A DNA stretch of 64,000 nt from Phycisphaerales bacterium (lineage in GTDB: Bacteria; Planctomycetota; Phycisphaerae; Phycisphaerales; UBA1924), in contig JAVJNT010000002.1 of NCBI GenBank assembly GCA_040217175.1, forward strand, positions 620,001 to 684,000, read 5' to 3'. Both the position numbers and the translations under genes were made by a program. Numbering within the stretch: position 1 is the stretch's first letter; the number at the start of each line of letters is the position of its first letter. Below are positions 8,130-17,341 of this stretch, piece by piece. Under the pieces are notes generated by a model that was not told where the DNA came from, did no database searches, and saw only the letters and a list, made by a program, of their open reading frames with translations.

Positions 8130-8683
8130 GCCGACCCCTTGCCGTTCATGCCGGCGGCGGCCGCCTTGTCGGTGCCGCCTGCCAGCGGAGGCATGGCCTG
8201 GGGCGACAGCATCTCGGGCTGGTTGCGCACGGCGGCGGTCCGCATGCGGCGGAGCTCGTCGATCGACTCGAGCGCCGCACCCATGGCCTCGGCGCCCTTG
8301 TTGCCCTTGGGTCCGCCGGCCCGGTCGCGGGCCTGCTCGTCGGTGTCGGCCGTGATGACGCCGAAGCACACCGGCACGCCCGACTCGGCGGCGAGGTGCG
8401 CCAGGCCCTGGGCGACGGCGTCGTTGATGTGCCGGTCGTGGCTGGTCTGCCCCTTGATGACGCAGCCCAGGGCCACCACCGCCTCGAACGCCCCGGTCCG
8501 CAGCGCGGCCGAGCTCAGGGCGACCAGCTCGAACGCCCCGGGGGCCCGCAGCACGGCCGGCGTGGCTCCCGGCCACCGCTGGGCCAATGCTTCGACCGCC
8601 CCGCGCAGCATGGGCCCGGTGATGGAGTGGTTATACCGACTGACCACGATGGCCACCGGGGGAGGTTGCTCGGCGTTGTGCAT
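8126..8683 (-). CDS. ribH: 6,7-dimethyl-8-ribityllumazine synthase (RibH)
   Basis: RibH makes the last riboflavin precursor, condensing 5-amino-6-ribitylaminouracil with 3,4-dihydroxy-2-butanone 4-phosphate. Family motifs are present: AIVVSRYNHSITGPMLRGA, RAPGAFELV, and GCVIKGQTSHDRHINDAVAQGL with the catalytic His. PVCFGVITADTDEQARDRAG and NKGAEAMGAALESI follow. At 185 residues it is about 30 longer than usual; the extra C-terminal stretch (QPEMLSPQAMPPLAGGT...) is low complexity. The start ATG follows TACGAT by 6 nt with no Shine-Dalgarno (leaderless type). It heads the ribH-nusB-ftsY operon, divergent from the prenyltransferase gene. Confidence 0.95.
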   Translation of the reverse strand: MHNAEQPPPVAIVVSRYNHSITGPMLRGAVEALAQRWPGATPAVLRAPGAFELVALSSAALRTGAFEAVVALGCVIKGQTSHDRHINDAVAQGLAHLAAESGVPVCFGVITADTDEQARDRAGGPKGNKGAEAMGAALESIDELRRMRTAAVRNQPEMLSPQAMPPLAGGTDKAAAAGMNGKGSA

Positions 8684-8689
8684 CGAAGC

Positions 8690-8695
8690 ATCGTA
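8690..8695 (-). promoter_or_regulatory. -10-like hexamer for ribH
   Basis: TACGAT on the reverse strand, 6 nt before the ribH ATG. It is the same hexamer as that before mutL. There is no ribosome binding site in the 6-nt gap. Confidence 0.4.
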
Positions 8696-8743
8696 GGGGC
8701 ACGGACGCGGCCGGCCGTCCGGGCGGCCGGGCCTGCGGGGCAG

Positions 8744-8749
8744 TACCAT
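8744..8749 (+). promoter_or_regulatory. -10-like hexamer for the UbiA-family gene
   Basis: TACCAT, 6 nt before the GTG at 8756, with no Shine-Dalgarno sequence. The same hexamer and the same spacing occur before purC. Confidence 0.4.
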
Positions 8750-8755
8750 CGCCCC

Positions 8756-9748
8756 GTGCGGCAACGCCTGGTCAAACTCACCGACGTGCTCCAGCTCACC
8801 CGCTTCGCCACCGCGTTCGCGGCGGTGGGCAACGTCTGGCTGGTCATCCTCTGGACGCGGGCGACGCCCGACGAGCTCACCGCCCTGCCCGTGACCGCCC
8901 CCATGCGAACGGCCCCGCTGGCCCTGCTGCTGCTGGGCGGAGCCGTCGCGGCCATCGGGCTCTACGCCTTCACGCTGGGCCTGAACGACATCGTCGACCG
9001 CCGGCGAGACCGGGCGCTCGGGGCCGACCGCCCCATCCCCACCGGCCGGATCGGGCTCGACCTTGCCACCATCATCGTGGCCGGCTCGGTCTTCGCGGCG
9101 GTGCTCGGCGCGTCGTTCTTCGGCACCGGGGCCGTCCGCCTCACGGTGCTGGTGGCCGCGGCGGCGCTGGCGTTCAACGTGGTGGGCAAGTTCGTGCCCG
9201 GCGCGGGGCCGCTCTTGCTGGGCCTGATCTTCGCCGGGCACATGGTGATCCCGAACATCCAGCTCCACTTCGTGTGGCCCGTCGTCGTCGTTATGACGCA
9301 CGCGCTGGCGGTCGAGTGGGCGGCCTGGGTCATCGGGCGGCGGAGCCCGGCCATCAGCCGACGCGCGGTTGCGGCCATCACGCTGGGCTGGCTTTTCTGG
9401 GCATCGGTCATCCTGCTCATCGGCTCGTACAACACGAGCGGGCTGGAGACCTGGCCTACGTGGCCCAGCCGGATGAGTGCGCTGCTCATCGCCGCGCTGG
9501 CGATCACCTTCATCATCTACATGTCCCACAAGGTGCGCAAGACCGGGCCCGGCCCGCGCGCCGCGGAGAAGCTCCGCCGCTACGGGGCCATCTGGCTCGT
9601 GCTCTATGGCGTGGCCTGGGTCGTGACCGAAGGTTACTGGCTGGCGACGATGATCCTGGCGGGGCTCGGCCTGGTCGGCCTCATCGTGATGACCGTGGCG
9701 CGTGAGGCGTACCACCTGGCGCACCAGCCGATGGGCTATCGCCGGTAG
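8756..9748 (+). CDS. UbiA-superfamily prenyltransferase
   Basis: An integral membrane protein of 330 residues with about eight or nine hydrophobic segments. The first UbiA signature is clear: GLNDIVDRRRDRALGADRPIPTGRI (NDxxDxxxD plus the RPxPxG element), which binds the Mg-diphosphate of the isoprenoid donor. The second Asp-rich motif is not obvious; the equivalent loop reads EWAAWVIGRRSPAISRRA. The family attaches prenyl chains to aromatic acceptors (quinone or haem biosynthesis) or makes archaeal-type lipids, and the acceptor cannot be told here. The frame is open upstream through ribH, but the GTG at 8756 fits the family start and a TACCAT lies 6 nt before it. Confidence 0.8.
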   Translation: MRQRLVKLTDVLQLTRFATAFAAVGNVWLVILWTRATPDELTALPVTAPMRTAPLALLLLGGAVAAIGLYAFTLGLNDIVDRRRDRALGADRPIPTGRIGLDLATIIVAGSVFAAVLGASFFGTGAVRLTVLVAAAALAFNVVGKFVPGAGPLLLGLIFAGHMVIPNIQLHFVWPVVVVMTHALAVEWAAWVIGRRSPAISRRAVAAITLGWLFWASVILLIGSYNTSGLETWPTWPSRMSALLIAALAITFIIYMSHKVRKTGPGPRAAEKLRRYGAIWLVLYGVAWVVTEGYWLATMILAGLGLVGLIVMTVAREAYHLAHQPMGYRR

Positions 9749-9759
9749 GCACGATCGGT

Positions 9760-10629
9760 CTATTTCCTCGTTCGCCCGCACTCGGGGCAGGTCTTGCCGG
9801 CGACGCGGCGCAGGTCGTAGCCGCATCGCACGCACCGGCCGGCCATGTGGCGGCGGAGCGATCGAACGAGTTCGAGTCCCGTGAGCAGTGCGAACCACGA
9901 GATCGCGAAGAAGACGGTGTTGGCAACGGCCGCTGGTGCGATGACGCCGAAGGGCAGAGAGAGCGCTACGGGCTGCGCGCCGATGGGAGGCGTGCGCTTG
10001 AGCGCGTCGATCGTGATCAGGCCACTCTCGAACTCGGTCTGCTAGTAGGCGGATCCGGCGGACGTTGCCTCGAACCCCGTGATCCCCTCGAGCATCGGCA
10101 ATGGCCAGCCGGCACGCATGATTCCGGCGTAGAAGCTCTCCCCCTGCATCCCGGACATGCGGCTTTCGAGGCTCGGCGGGGGAAACGATGCAATCTGGTC
10201 GTCGATCCGCTAAATGGGTGGCAGCATCGCCGTCAGATTATCGAGCGGATCGGTCAGGCTGCCCTGCGGCTTGTTCATGACCGCCTCGATCTGGGTTGCG
10301 AAATCCCGGAGTTCACGCTCCCGTACTTCGGCGTACGCCGCCCCGCCCATTTTCAGTACCCGCTGTGCTTCACGCTGGTGGTACTCGGCACCGAGATACG
10401 TGCGATCGAGCCGATTCCCACTCCACGACTCGCCCTCAAGGCCGGGGCGCCCGTGCATCTGATGTTCGAGGAGCCAAGGCTGAACGACACCGACGCCGCG
10501 CGCGACCCAGGCAGGTGCGGGTTGTAACCATCCTGCCCACAGGGCAATCGTGAGACCCCACGCCACGAGCCACGCCGTGACAAAGCCCAGGGCGATGCAC
10601 AAGAAAGATCGTCGTATCCAGCGAGCCAC
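9760..10629 (-). pseudogene. Membrane protein with C-terminal zinc ribbon, broken by two in-frame TAG codons
   Basis: One reading frame runs from a GTG at 10629 to TAG at 9760-9762 and is interrupted only by TAG at 10210-10212 and TAG at 10042-10044. The first part (139 codons) has an N-terminal membrane helix (CIALGFVTAWLVAWGLTIAL). The middle part contains ESFYAGIMRAGWPLPMLEG. The last part has a second membrane helix (ANTVFFAISWFALLTGLEL) followed by a four-Cys zinc ribbon (RCVRCGYDL..VAGKTCPECG). This helix-domain-helix-CGYDL...CPECG layout is a recurring hypothetical-protein type in Planctomycetota, so the three pieces were one protein of about 290 residues. Decay by two nonsense changes is the simplest reading; amber read-through is the alternative. 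Function unknown. Confidence 0.75.
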
Positions 10630-10665
10630 GAATGTTGGTACCGAATCGGCTGGCCGGAGGTTGCT

Positions 10666-11469
10666 CTAGAACAGCCCCAAGGCGTAGAACATCGCCGTGA
10701 ACACGAGGTCGGCGATGACCACCGCAACCACGCTCTCGACCACCGTGCGCGTGGTCGCGGCGCCGACGCCCGCGGCGCCGCCGGTCACACGCAGGCCGTT
10801 GAGGCAGGCGATGACGCCGATGAGCAGGCCGAACACGAGGCTCTTGGCCACGCCCGTCAGGAAGTCGACGACCTTGACCTGGAAGAGCAGGTTCTCCCAG
10901 TAGACAACGAAGGGCAGGTCGATGACGAGGATCGATACGCCGATCGACGCGGTGATCGAGACCAGGCTTGCAAACACGCCCAGCGCGCCCATGCACGTGC
11001 ACGTGGCAAACACGCGGGGCACGACGAGGAACCGCACGGGGTTGAGCGCGTGCGCCTCGAGCGCCTCGATCTCTTCGCCCACGACCATCGTGCCGATCTC
11101 GGCGGTGATAGCGGCGCCGGCGTAGCCGGTGAGCACGATGGCGCTGATGAGCGGCCCAAGCTCGCGCAGCACGGCCACGCCGATGATGTTGGCCAGCTTG
11201 TCCTTCTGGCCCAGTTCGTCCAGCGGCGGGGCCATCTGCAGGCTGAGGATGAGCCCGACCGCGGCCGACACCAGGCAGATGATGGCGATGGATCGCACGC
11301 CCACGCGGATGATCTGCGTGTTGAGGGCCGACGAGCCAAGACGAATCCGCGGATCGAGCACCGACCGCACGAGCCACACCGTGGCCTGGGCCAGCAGGAC
11401 GAGCATGTCGCCCATGTGGTCGACGGTGTCGACCACGATGCCGCCCACGAACCCGAGCAGCCGCGTCAT
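10666..11469 (-). CDS. mlaE: MlaE/YrbE-family ABC transporter permease
   Basis: The permease of the Mla-type phospholipid/lipid transporter in the inner membrane. The 267-residue product has five or six membrane segments and the family core: RVGVRSIAIICLVSAAVGLIL, VLRELGPLISAIVLTGYAGAAITAEIGTM, and EEIEALEAHALNPVRFLVVPRV with the conserved Glu-rich cytoplasmic helix. The longer upstream frame lies in the STAS gene; ATG 11469 fits the family and lies 2 bases after the STAS stop. The matching MCE protein (mlaD) and ATPase (mlaF) are 34 kb away at 44.4-46.8 kb. STAS proteins (MlaB) are normal partners of MlaE/MlaF complexes, which makes the adjacency meaningful. Confidence 0.92.
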   Translation of the reverse strand: MTRLLGFVGGIVVDTVDHMGDMLVLLAQATVWLVRSVLDPRIRLGSSALNTQIIRVGVRSIAIICLVSAAVGLILSLQMAPPLDELGQKDKLANIIGVAVLRELGPLISAIVLTGYAGAAITAEIGTMVVGEEIEALEAHALNPVRFLVVPRVFATCTCMGALGVFASLVSITASIGVSILVIDLPFVVYWENLLFQVKVVDFLTGVAKSLVFGLLIGVIACLNGLRVTGGAAGVGAATTRTVVESVVAVVIADLVFTAMFYALGLF

Positions 11470-11471
11470 GC

Positions 11472-11843
11472 CTACACCGCCGACGTCGTCTTGATGGCCT
11501 CGTCGAGCGAGCCGGCAATCGGGAAGACCGTGTCGAGGCGCGCAATCTCGAAGATCGAGCGCACGCGGTCTTGCAGGCCGCAAAGCACCAGGCCCGCGCC
11601 CTTCTTGCGGCTGAGCTGCAGGCCTCGCACCAAGGTGGCCACGCCCGAGCTGTCCATGTACGTCACGCCCGAGAGGTCGACGACCACGCCGCCGCCCTTG
11701 GGCGTGCGGCCGACTGCGTCTTGCAGGGCCATCTGCAGGTCGGGCGATCGGACGATGTCGACCTCGCCCGACAAGCTGACCACCACGGCCTTCTCGCCCT
11801 CGGGACGGATGTCGATCTCGTTGCCATCACGATCGTCGCTCAC
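11472..11843 (-). CDS. STAS-domain protein (anti-anti-sigma / MlaB-like)
   Basis: A single STAS domain of about 123 residues with the signature VDLSGVTYMDSSGVATLVRGL, including the phosphorylatable Ser in MDSSG. Two GTG starts are possible. GTG 11849 overlaps the HATPase stop as GTGA. GTG 11843 has GGAGG at a better spacing of 6 nt and is used here. STAS proteins of this kind are either anti-sigma antagonists, phosphorylated by a HATPase kinase like the one directly upstream, or the MlaB subunit that stabilises the MlaE-MlaF complex encoded directly downstream. The gene order HATPase-STAS-MlaE suits both and could link them. Confidence 0.85.
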   Translation of the reverse strand: MSDDRDGNEIDIRPEGEKAVVVSLSGEVDIVRSPDLQMALQDAVGRTPKGGGVVVDLSGVTYMDSSGVATLVRGLQLSRKKGAGLVLCGLQDRVRSIFEIARLDTVFPIAGSLDEAIKTTSAV

Positions 11844-11845
11844 GC

Positions 11846-12424
11846 TCACCCTCCAGCCGATCGAGTCGGTCCGCCCTTGTCCGTCGCCGGCCGAGATGGC
11901 CCGTCGCACCCGCACGCGCCGTCGTCGCACCCGCCCGAGAGGGCCTTGGTCCGCTGGGCGCTGGGGCCGTCGGTGCGCTTCACGAGCGTGAGGCTCATGC
12001 CCGACTCCTGCCTCGGAGCATACTCGGCCCGATCGACCACCTGGCGGATGATGTGCACGCCCAGCCCGCCGGGGCGGACGTCGTCGAGGTCGCGGCCCTG
12101 GATCTTGCTCGGGTCGATCTGCTGGGCCTCGTCCTCGATGACGATGCAGATGCCCGGCCCGTGCTCGCCGTCGTCGTGCAGCGGCCAGATCTTCACCCAG
12201 ATCGGCCTGCCGAGGTCCTGCTTGTATCCGTGGCGGATGACGTTGCAGAGCGCCTCGTCGACGGCCAGGGCCAGGTGGGAGCTGGAGTCGTGGCTGAATC
12301 CCAGGCGCTTGGCCACGCCGGCCACCATCTCGCGTGCGCCGGCCAGGTATCGCACGTCGCTGACAACCCGGAGCAGGATGTCCGGGGGCGACTGCGTGAC
12401 CTCTTTGGGTAGGGTGTCGGTCAT
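11846..12424 (-). CDS. HATPase_c serine kinase / anti-sigma factor (RsbW/SpoIIAB-like)
   Basis: The product of about 192 residues has a GHKL ATPase core: LALAVDEALCNVIRHGYK (N box with Glu and Asn) and DDVRPGGLGVHIIRQVVD (G box), then GMSLTLVKRT. This is the compact RsbW type without a histidine-kinase dimerisation domain. The C-terminal 35 residues are a low-complexity tail with three Cys (GGCDDGACGCDG) of unknown role, possibly metal binding. The start is uncertain: ATG 12424 is used, GTG 12439 is in frame, and neither has a good ribosome binding site. It is translationally coupled to the STAS gene, its expected substrate. No sigma factor gene is in the window. Confidence 0.82.
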   Translation of the reverse strand: MTDTLPKEVTQSPPDILLRVVSDVRYLAGAREMVAGVAKRLGFSHDSSSHLALAVDEALCNVIRHGYKQDLGRPIWVKIWPLHDDGEHGPGICIVIEDEAQQIDPSKIQGRDLDDVRPGGLGVHIIRQVVDRAEYAPRQESGMSLTLVKRTDGPSAQRTKALSGGCDDGACGCDGPSRPATDKGGPTRSAGG

Positions 12425-12451
12425 GGAAAGGGGGTGCACTCCGCGGCCAAC

Positions 12452-12802
12452 TCAGGGTGTCGTCGACGCCGCCGGGCCCGAGCCCTTGCGTTCGTCGAGC
12501 CACCGCTTCCATCGGTCGATCGCCGCCCGGCGCTCGGGCTCTGGGGCCCAGGCATCGTAGCCGAAGCGGTCTCCGGCCGTCCGCTGGAGGGCGGCGATGG
12601 AGAGGGACCGCAGGGCGGGGTCGTCGGAGTTGAGCGCCCGCACCATCTGGGTCAGGTCCTCGTGCGTGGGCTGCCGGGCCGTGGCGATGACCGCCCGGAT
12701 GCGCGAGCCGGCGTCGGGCGCCTCGAAGTCGGCTGGCAACGAGGCATTGCAGCCCGCCATCGCGAGGGCGCCAACCGAGATGGTGGTGCGAACCGTCCGC
12801 AT
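12452..12802 (-). CDS. Small predicted lipoprotein with HEAT-like segment
   Basis: A 116-residue product starting with an N-terminal signal and lipobox (SVGALAMAGC, Cys about residue 18), so it is probably anchored to a membrane after export. The rest contains one HEAT-like helical repeat (LTQMVRALNSDDPALRSLSIAALQR), then GYDAWAPEPERRAAIDRWKRWLDER, a pattern seen at the end of planctomycete HEAT-repeat proteins. Only ATG 12802 gives a good signal peptide; TACGGT lies 5 nt before it and no Shine-Dalgarno is present. It precedes the HATPase-STAS-mlaE genes on the same strand, with a 27-base gap. Function unknown. Confidence 0.7.
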   Translation of the reverse strand: MRTVRTTISVGALAMAGCNASLPADFEAPDAGSRIRAVIATARQPTHEDLTQMVRALNSDDPALRSLSIAALQRTAGDRFGYDAWAPEPERRAAIDRWKRWLDERKGSGPAASTTP

Positions 12803-12807
12803 GGCCA

Positions 12808-12813
12808 ACCGTA
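12808..12813 (-). promoter_or_regulatory. -10-like hexamer for the small lipoprotein
   Basis: TACGGT on the reverse strand, 5 nt before the ATG at 12802, in the 78-base divergent gap with guaA. It probably drives the lipoprotein-HATPase-STAS-mlaE group as a leaderless message. Confidence 0.35.
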
Positions 12814-12880
12814 GCCAACGCGGGCGAGGGACCTGCCGGCATATGCTTCGCGCTTCCCCATCGCGTGGAGGCAGTCCCTG

Positions 12881-14478
<1,598 letters not shown>

Positions 14479-14503
14479 CCGAAGAAGAAATGTCGTGACG
14501 TGA

Positions 14504-15748
14504 TCAGGCGGCGTCGCGCTGGCTCACGTTGATCGTGGTGCCGGCGGCGTTGCGCAGCTCGCCCGGGGTGCCGTGCGAGCCCTGGGCCTGGAAGCCCGGG
14601 ACGCCCGTGGGGAAGGCCGTCTGGAAGATCGGCTGGCCCGTGAACTGGTTCGGGGTGACGCCGTTGATCGGGCCGTTCCAGCCCTGACCGTTGAACTGAC
14701 CGCCAAACTGGCCACCGAACTGGCCGGCCACGAGCTGCGCCGGGATGGTGCCGTAGCTCCCGACGCTCGTCGGGGTGAAGCTGCTCTGGCCGAAGCCGAA
14801 GCTGGTGTTCAGGGCGGGGTTGAGCGTGCCGTTGCCGATGCCGGTGCTCGAGCTGCTCCCGCTGGTCACGGGGGTCGCGGGCGAGTAGCCGGAGAAGCCC
14901 TGGCCGCTGGTGCCGGTCACGCCGGTGCCGTTGCTGCTGGTGCCGCTGAAGCCGCCAATGCCACCGAAGCCGGTCGTGGGCACGCCGCCGAAGCCGGTGG
15001 TCTGGCCGATGGGCGAGGTGAACGGAGCGGTGTAGCTCGAGGTGATCGGCGAGAAGCCGCTCCACGCGGGCTGGCTCCAGCTACCGGCGAACGGCGAGAC
15101 GAAGCTGCTGCCGATCGGCGAGAAGCCGGTGATGCCCGAGTCCCAACCGGTCTGGAAGCCGAAGGGGCTGCCGAACGAGCCGTAGAACGGGGTGCCGAAG
15201 CTCGATGCGAACGGGCTGGTGAACGAACCCGGGAAGCCGCCGAAGCGACCACCGAAGATCGACCAGTCGTTCTGCGGCAGGCCGCCGAAGCCGCTGCCAA
15301 AGCTGTTGGAGAAGCTACTGGAGAAGGGCGTGGTGAACGGCGAGAAGCCGCCGAAGGGCTGCTGCCCGAACGAGTTGAAGCCGAACGGAATGTTGCTGAA
15401 GGGCGTGTAGCCGAACGGGCTCACGGGCGAGCCATACGAGCCGCCGTAGAACGAGCTGGTGGGCGAGCCGAAGCCCTGGTTCCACGAGGGCTGGCCGAAG
15501 CCGAAGCCGCTGAAGGGCGAGAACTGGCCGCCGAACGACGGGCCGTTGTACGAGTTGGTGAAGGGCGTGGTGAAGGGGCCGAAGCCGCCGAAGGAGGGGG
15601 TGCCGAAGCTGTTGCTGAAGCTGTTCGTGAACATGGGGGTCCCAATCTGGCCGAAGCCGCTGGTGAACGGAGACGAGAACGACGGGGTGAACGGGGTGCC
15701 GACACCGAACGGGGTCGTGGCCGGCGAATTGTTGATGAAGCTGTTCAT
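14504..15748 (-). CDS. Phe-Gly (FG) repeat low-complexity protein
   Basis: A 414-residue product made almost wholly of Gly, Ser, Phe, Pro, Thr, Asn and Gln. About 26 FG dipeptides occur in contexts such as NSFGTPSFGGFG, GFGFGQPSW and PFTTPFSSSFSNSFG. There is no signal peptide, membrane helix or charged segment except the last 20 residues (ELRNAAGTTINVSQRDAA). The ATG at 15748 has GGAG 10 nt upstream; the longer frame upstream has no ribosome binding site and different composition. It is transcribed alone, with its own terminator. The composition resembles FG-nucleoporin and other phase-separating proteins, but no homology can be claimed from composition alone. Function unknown. Confidence 0.7.
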   Translation of the reverse strand: MNSFINNSPATTPFGVGTPFTPSFSSPFTSGFGQIGTPMFTNSFSNSFGTPSFGGFGPFTTPFTNSYNGPSFGGQFSPFSGFGFGQPSWNQGFGSPTSSFYGGSYGSPVSPFGYTPFSNIPFGFNSFGQQPFGGFSPFTTPFSSSFSNSFGSGFGGLPQNDWSIFGGRFGGFPGSFTSPFASSFGTPFYGSFGSPFGFQTGWDSGITGFSPIGSSFVSPFAGSWSQPAWSGFSPITSSYTAPFTSPIGQTTGFGGVPTTGFGGIGGFSGTSSNGTGVTGTSGQGFSGYSPATPVTSGSSSSTGIGNGTLNPALNTSFGFGQSSFTPTSVGSYGTIPAQLVAGQFGGQFGGQFNGQGWNGPINGVTPNQFTGQPIFQTAFPTGVPGFQAQGSHGTPGELRNAAGTTINVSQRDAA

Positions 15749-16331
15749 GCGCGTGATGCTCCTACTTTCCGTGTGGCCGCGCGGCACCTTTGACGCACGA
15801 CCGAGCCCTCCGACGAGCGCGCGACCATCGCGCACCCCCACTGCGGGGCCCATGCCTCGAATCTGGACGTTGCTTCGTTGACGGCGGGCCGGCGTCCGTG
15901 CCTTGGCTCGCACACCTTGTTTCGGCAGCACGAGCCGCGGGCTTTGCCCGATCCTTCTAATCCGCACGAAATTTGTTTCACGCGCAGGTTTCGCCGATCG
16001 CTCGACGGCTCGGAGGGCCGGATCCGGCGTACTTCCACCCATCGTGGAACAAAGCGTGGCGCGTCCGCGTCAAAACTCGCGGCGGCACCGCCATCGACCG
16101 CCCCCCGCAACCGCTGCCCCGCCCGCGTGGTACCAGATGGCGCCCAGAACCGGCGGCCCGGAGTCGCCGATACGATGGAGGGCGGCCGGCACGCCGCACC
16201 CGCCCCATCGGGGCACCCACGAGGGCTTCTCGGGCGAGCCCGCCACGCCGACGCACGGACGCGCTGCGTCCGTCCGGCCTGGATCGAGCGGATGGCTCGC
16301 CCGAAGCCTGTCCGATAAAAGGAGGCACCAC
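15749..16331. other. 583-base divergent intergenic region without a gene
   Basis: This region separates the reverse-strand FG-repeat gene and the forward STN-like gene and must hold both promoters. The only strong signals are the ribosome binding sites at its two ends. Open frames crossing it lack start signals and look like shadows of GC-rich sequence. A slightly AT-richer patch lies near 15950-15985. No hairpin, repeat or RNA gene was recognised. Confidence 0.5.
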
Positions 16332-17285
16332 ATGCGTCGCCTGAGTTCGTCCCGCACCGCCCCCGCCATCGGCCTGGCCGCGTTGCTCGCGGCGTCGGCC
16401 GCCGCCCAGCAGAGCCCGACCGGCACCACCTCGACTCGCGAGGCGGGCGCGCCGGCCCAGGTGGTCGAGGGCGGCCGACCCGAACGGGTCACGCTGTCTC
16501 GCATGATGCGGCCGCTGACCGCCAGCTTCCAGGACGAACCCCTGCGCGACGTGATGAACTACATCGTGCAGCAGACCGGCGCCACCCTCGAGATCTTCTG
16601 GCTCGACGAGCGCACCGGCACCGGCCTGGACCCCGAGCAGACCATCACGCTGAACGTTGAGAACCTGCCGGCGATCACCGTGCTCGAGCGCGTGCTTGCC
16701 AAGGCCGAGGATGTCTTCGGCGGCGGCAACAACTGGCAGATGACCGAGTGGGGCGAGATGCAAGTGGGCCCGACGAGCCGCCTGAACCGCTTCAACCGCA
16801 CCGAGATCTACGACATCAACGATCTGCTGCTCGTGCTGCCCGAGTATCCCGAGGTGCCGACCATCGACCTGCAGCAAGCGCTGCAGGCCAGCCAGGGCGG
16901 CGGCGGGCAGAGCCCCTTTACCGGCGGCGAGGGCGACAACGAGCTCGACGAGCGCCCCATCGAGGAACGCGCCGACGAGATCATCAGCCTCATCGAAGAC
17001 CTCGTGGAGCCCGATCACTGGATCGAGAACTCGCGTGCGTCGATCCGCTACTTCAAGGGCACGCTCATCGTGCGGGCGCCCGACTACGTGCACCGCGGCA
17101 TCGTGGGCTATACGTATTGGCCGACGCGGCGGCTGAGCGCCGTCATCGAAGGCCGTCGCTACGTCACCATGGGCGTGGACACCGGAATCTCGACCATCGA
17201 CGGCTTCGGCCAGCAGCCGGTGAGCGCGGTCGTCGGCGGGCGGATCATCACGAGCGACCCGAGCGATCCGGGCGGCGGCGGCTGA
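16332..17285 (+). CDS. Exported protein with STN/secretin-N0-like segment
   Basis: The 317-residue product has a signal peptide (APAIGLAALLAASAAAQQ) and no membrane anchor. Residues about 50-110 (SFQDEPLRDVMNYIVQQTGATLEIFW..., then ITLNVENLPAITVLERVLAKA) read like the STN/N0 domain of secretins and TonB-dependent transducers. A Gly-rich linker (QGGGGQSPFTGGEGDN) follows, then a domain containing IISLIEDLVEPDHWIEN and YFKGTLIVRAPDYVHRGI, which resembles another secretin-type N domain. There is no secretin pore domain, so it is not a secretin itself. GGAGG precedes the ATG by 6 nt. It is probably periplasmic with an unknown partner; similar orphan STN proteins occur in planctomycetes. Confidence 0.6.
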   Translation: MRRLSSSRTAPAIGLAALLAASAAAQQSPTGTTSTREAGAPAQVVEGGRPERVTLSRMMRPLTASFQDEPLRDVMNYIVQQTGATLEIFWLDERTGTGLDPEQTITLNVENLPAITVLERVLAKAEDVFGGGNNWQMTEWGEMQVGPTSRLNRFNRTEIYDINDLLLVLPEYPEVPTIDLQQALQASQGGGGQSPFTGGEGDNELDERPIEERADEIISLIEDLVEPDHWIENSRASIRYFKGTLIVRAPDYVHRGIVGYTYWPTRRLSAVIEGRRYVTMGVDTGISTIDGFGQQPVSAVVGGRIITSDPSDPGGGG

Positions 17286-17341
17286 GACCGACGCCCATCT
17301 CCCCTCGGATCGTGACGTAGGCTCTGCCAAGGAGTTCATCC

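Noticed and set aside
14573-15793. Ala/Glu/Arg-rich open frame opposite the FG-repeat gene
   Set aside because: It mirrors the repeated GGN/TTC codons of the FG protein. It lacks a start signal, and the terminator at 14443 is oriented for the FG gene.
16332-17285. Secretin (type II/IV secretion pore)
   Set aside because: Only N-domain-like segments are seen; there is no secretin beta-barrel domain.
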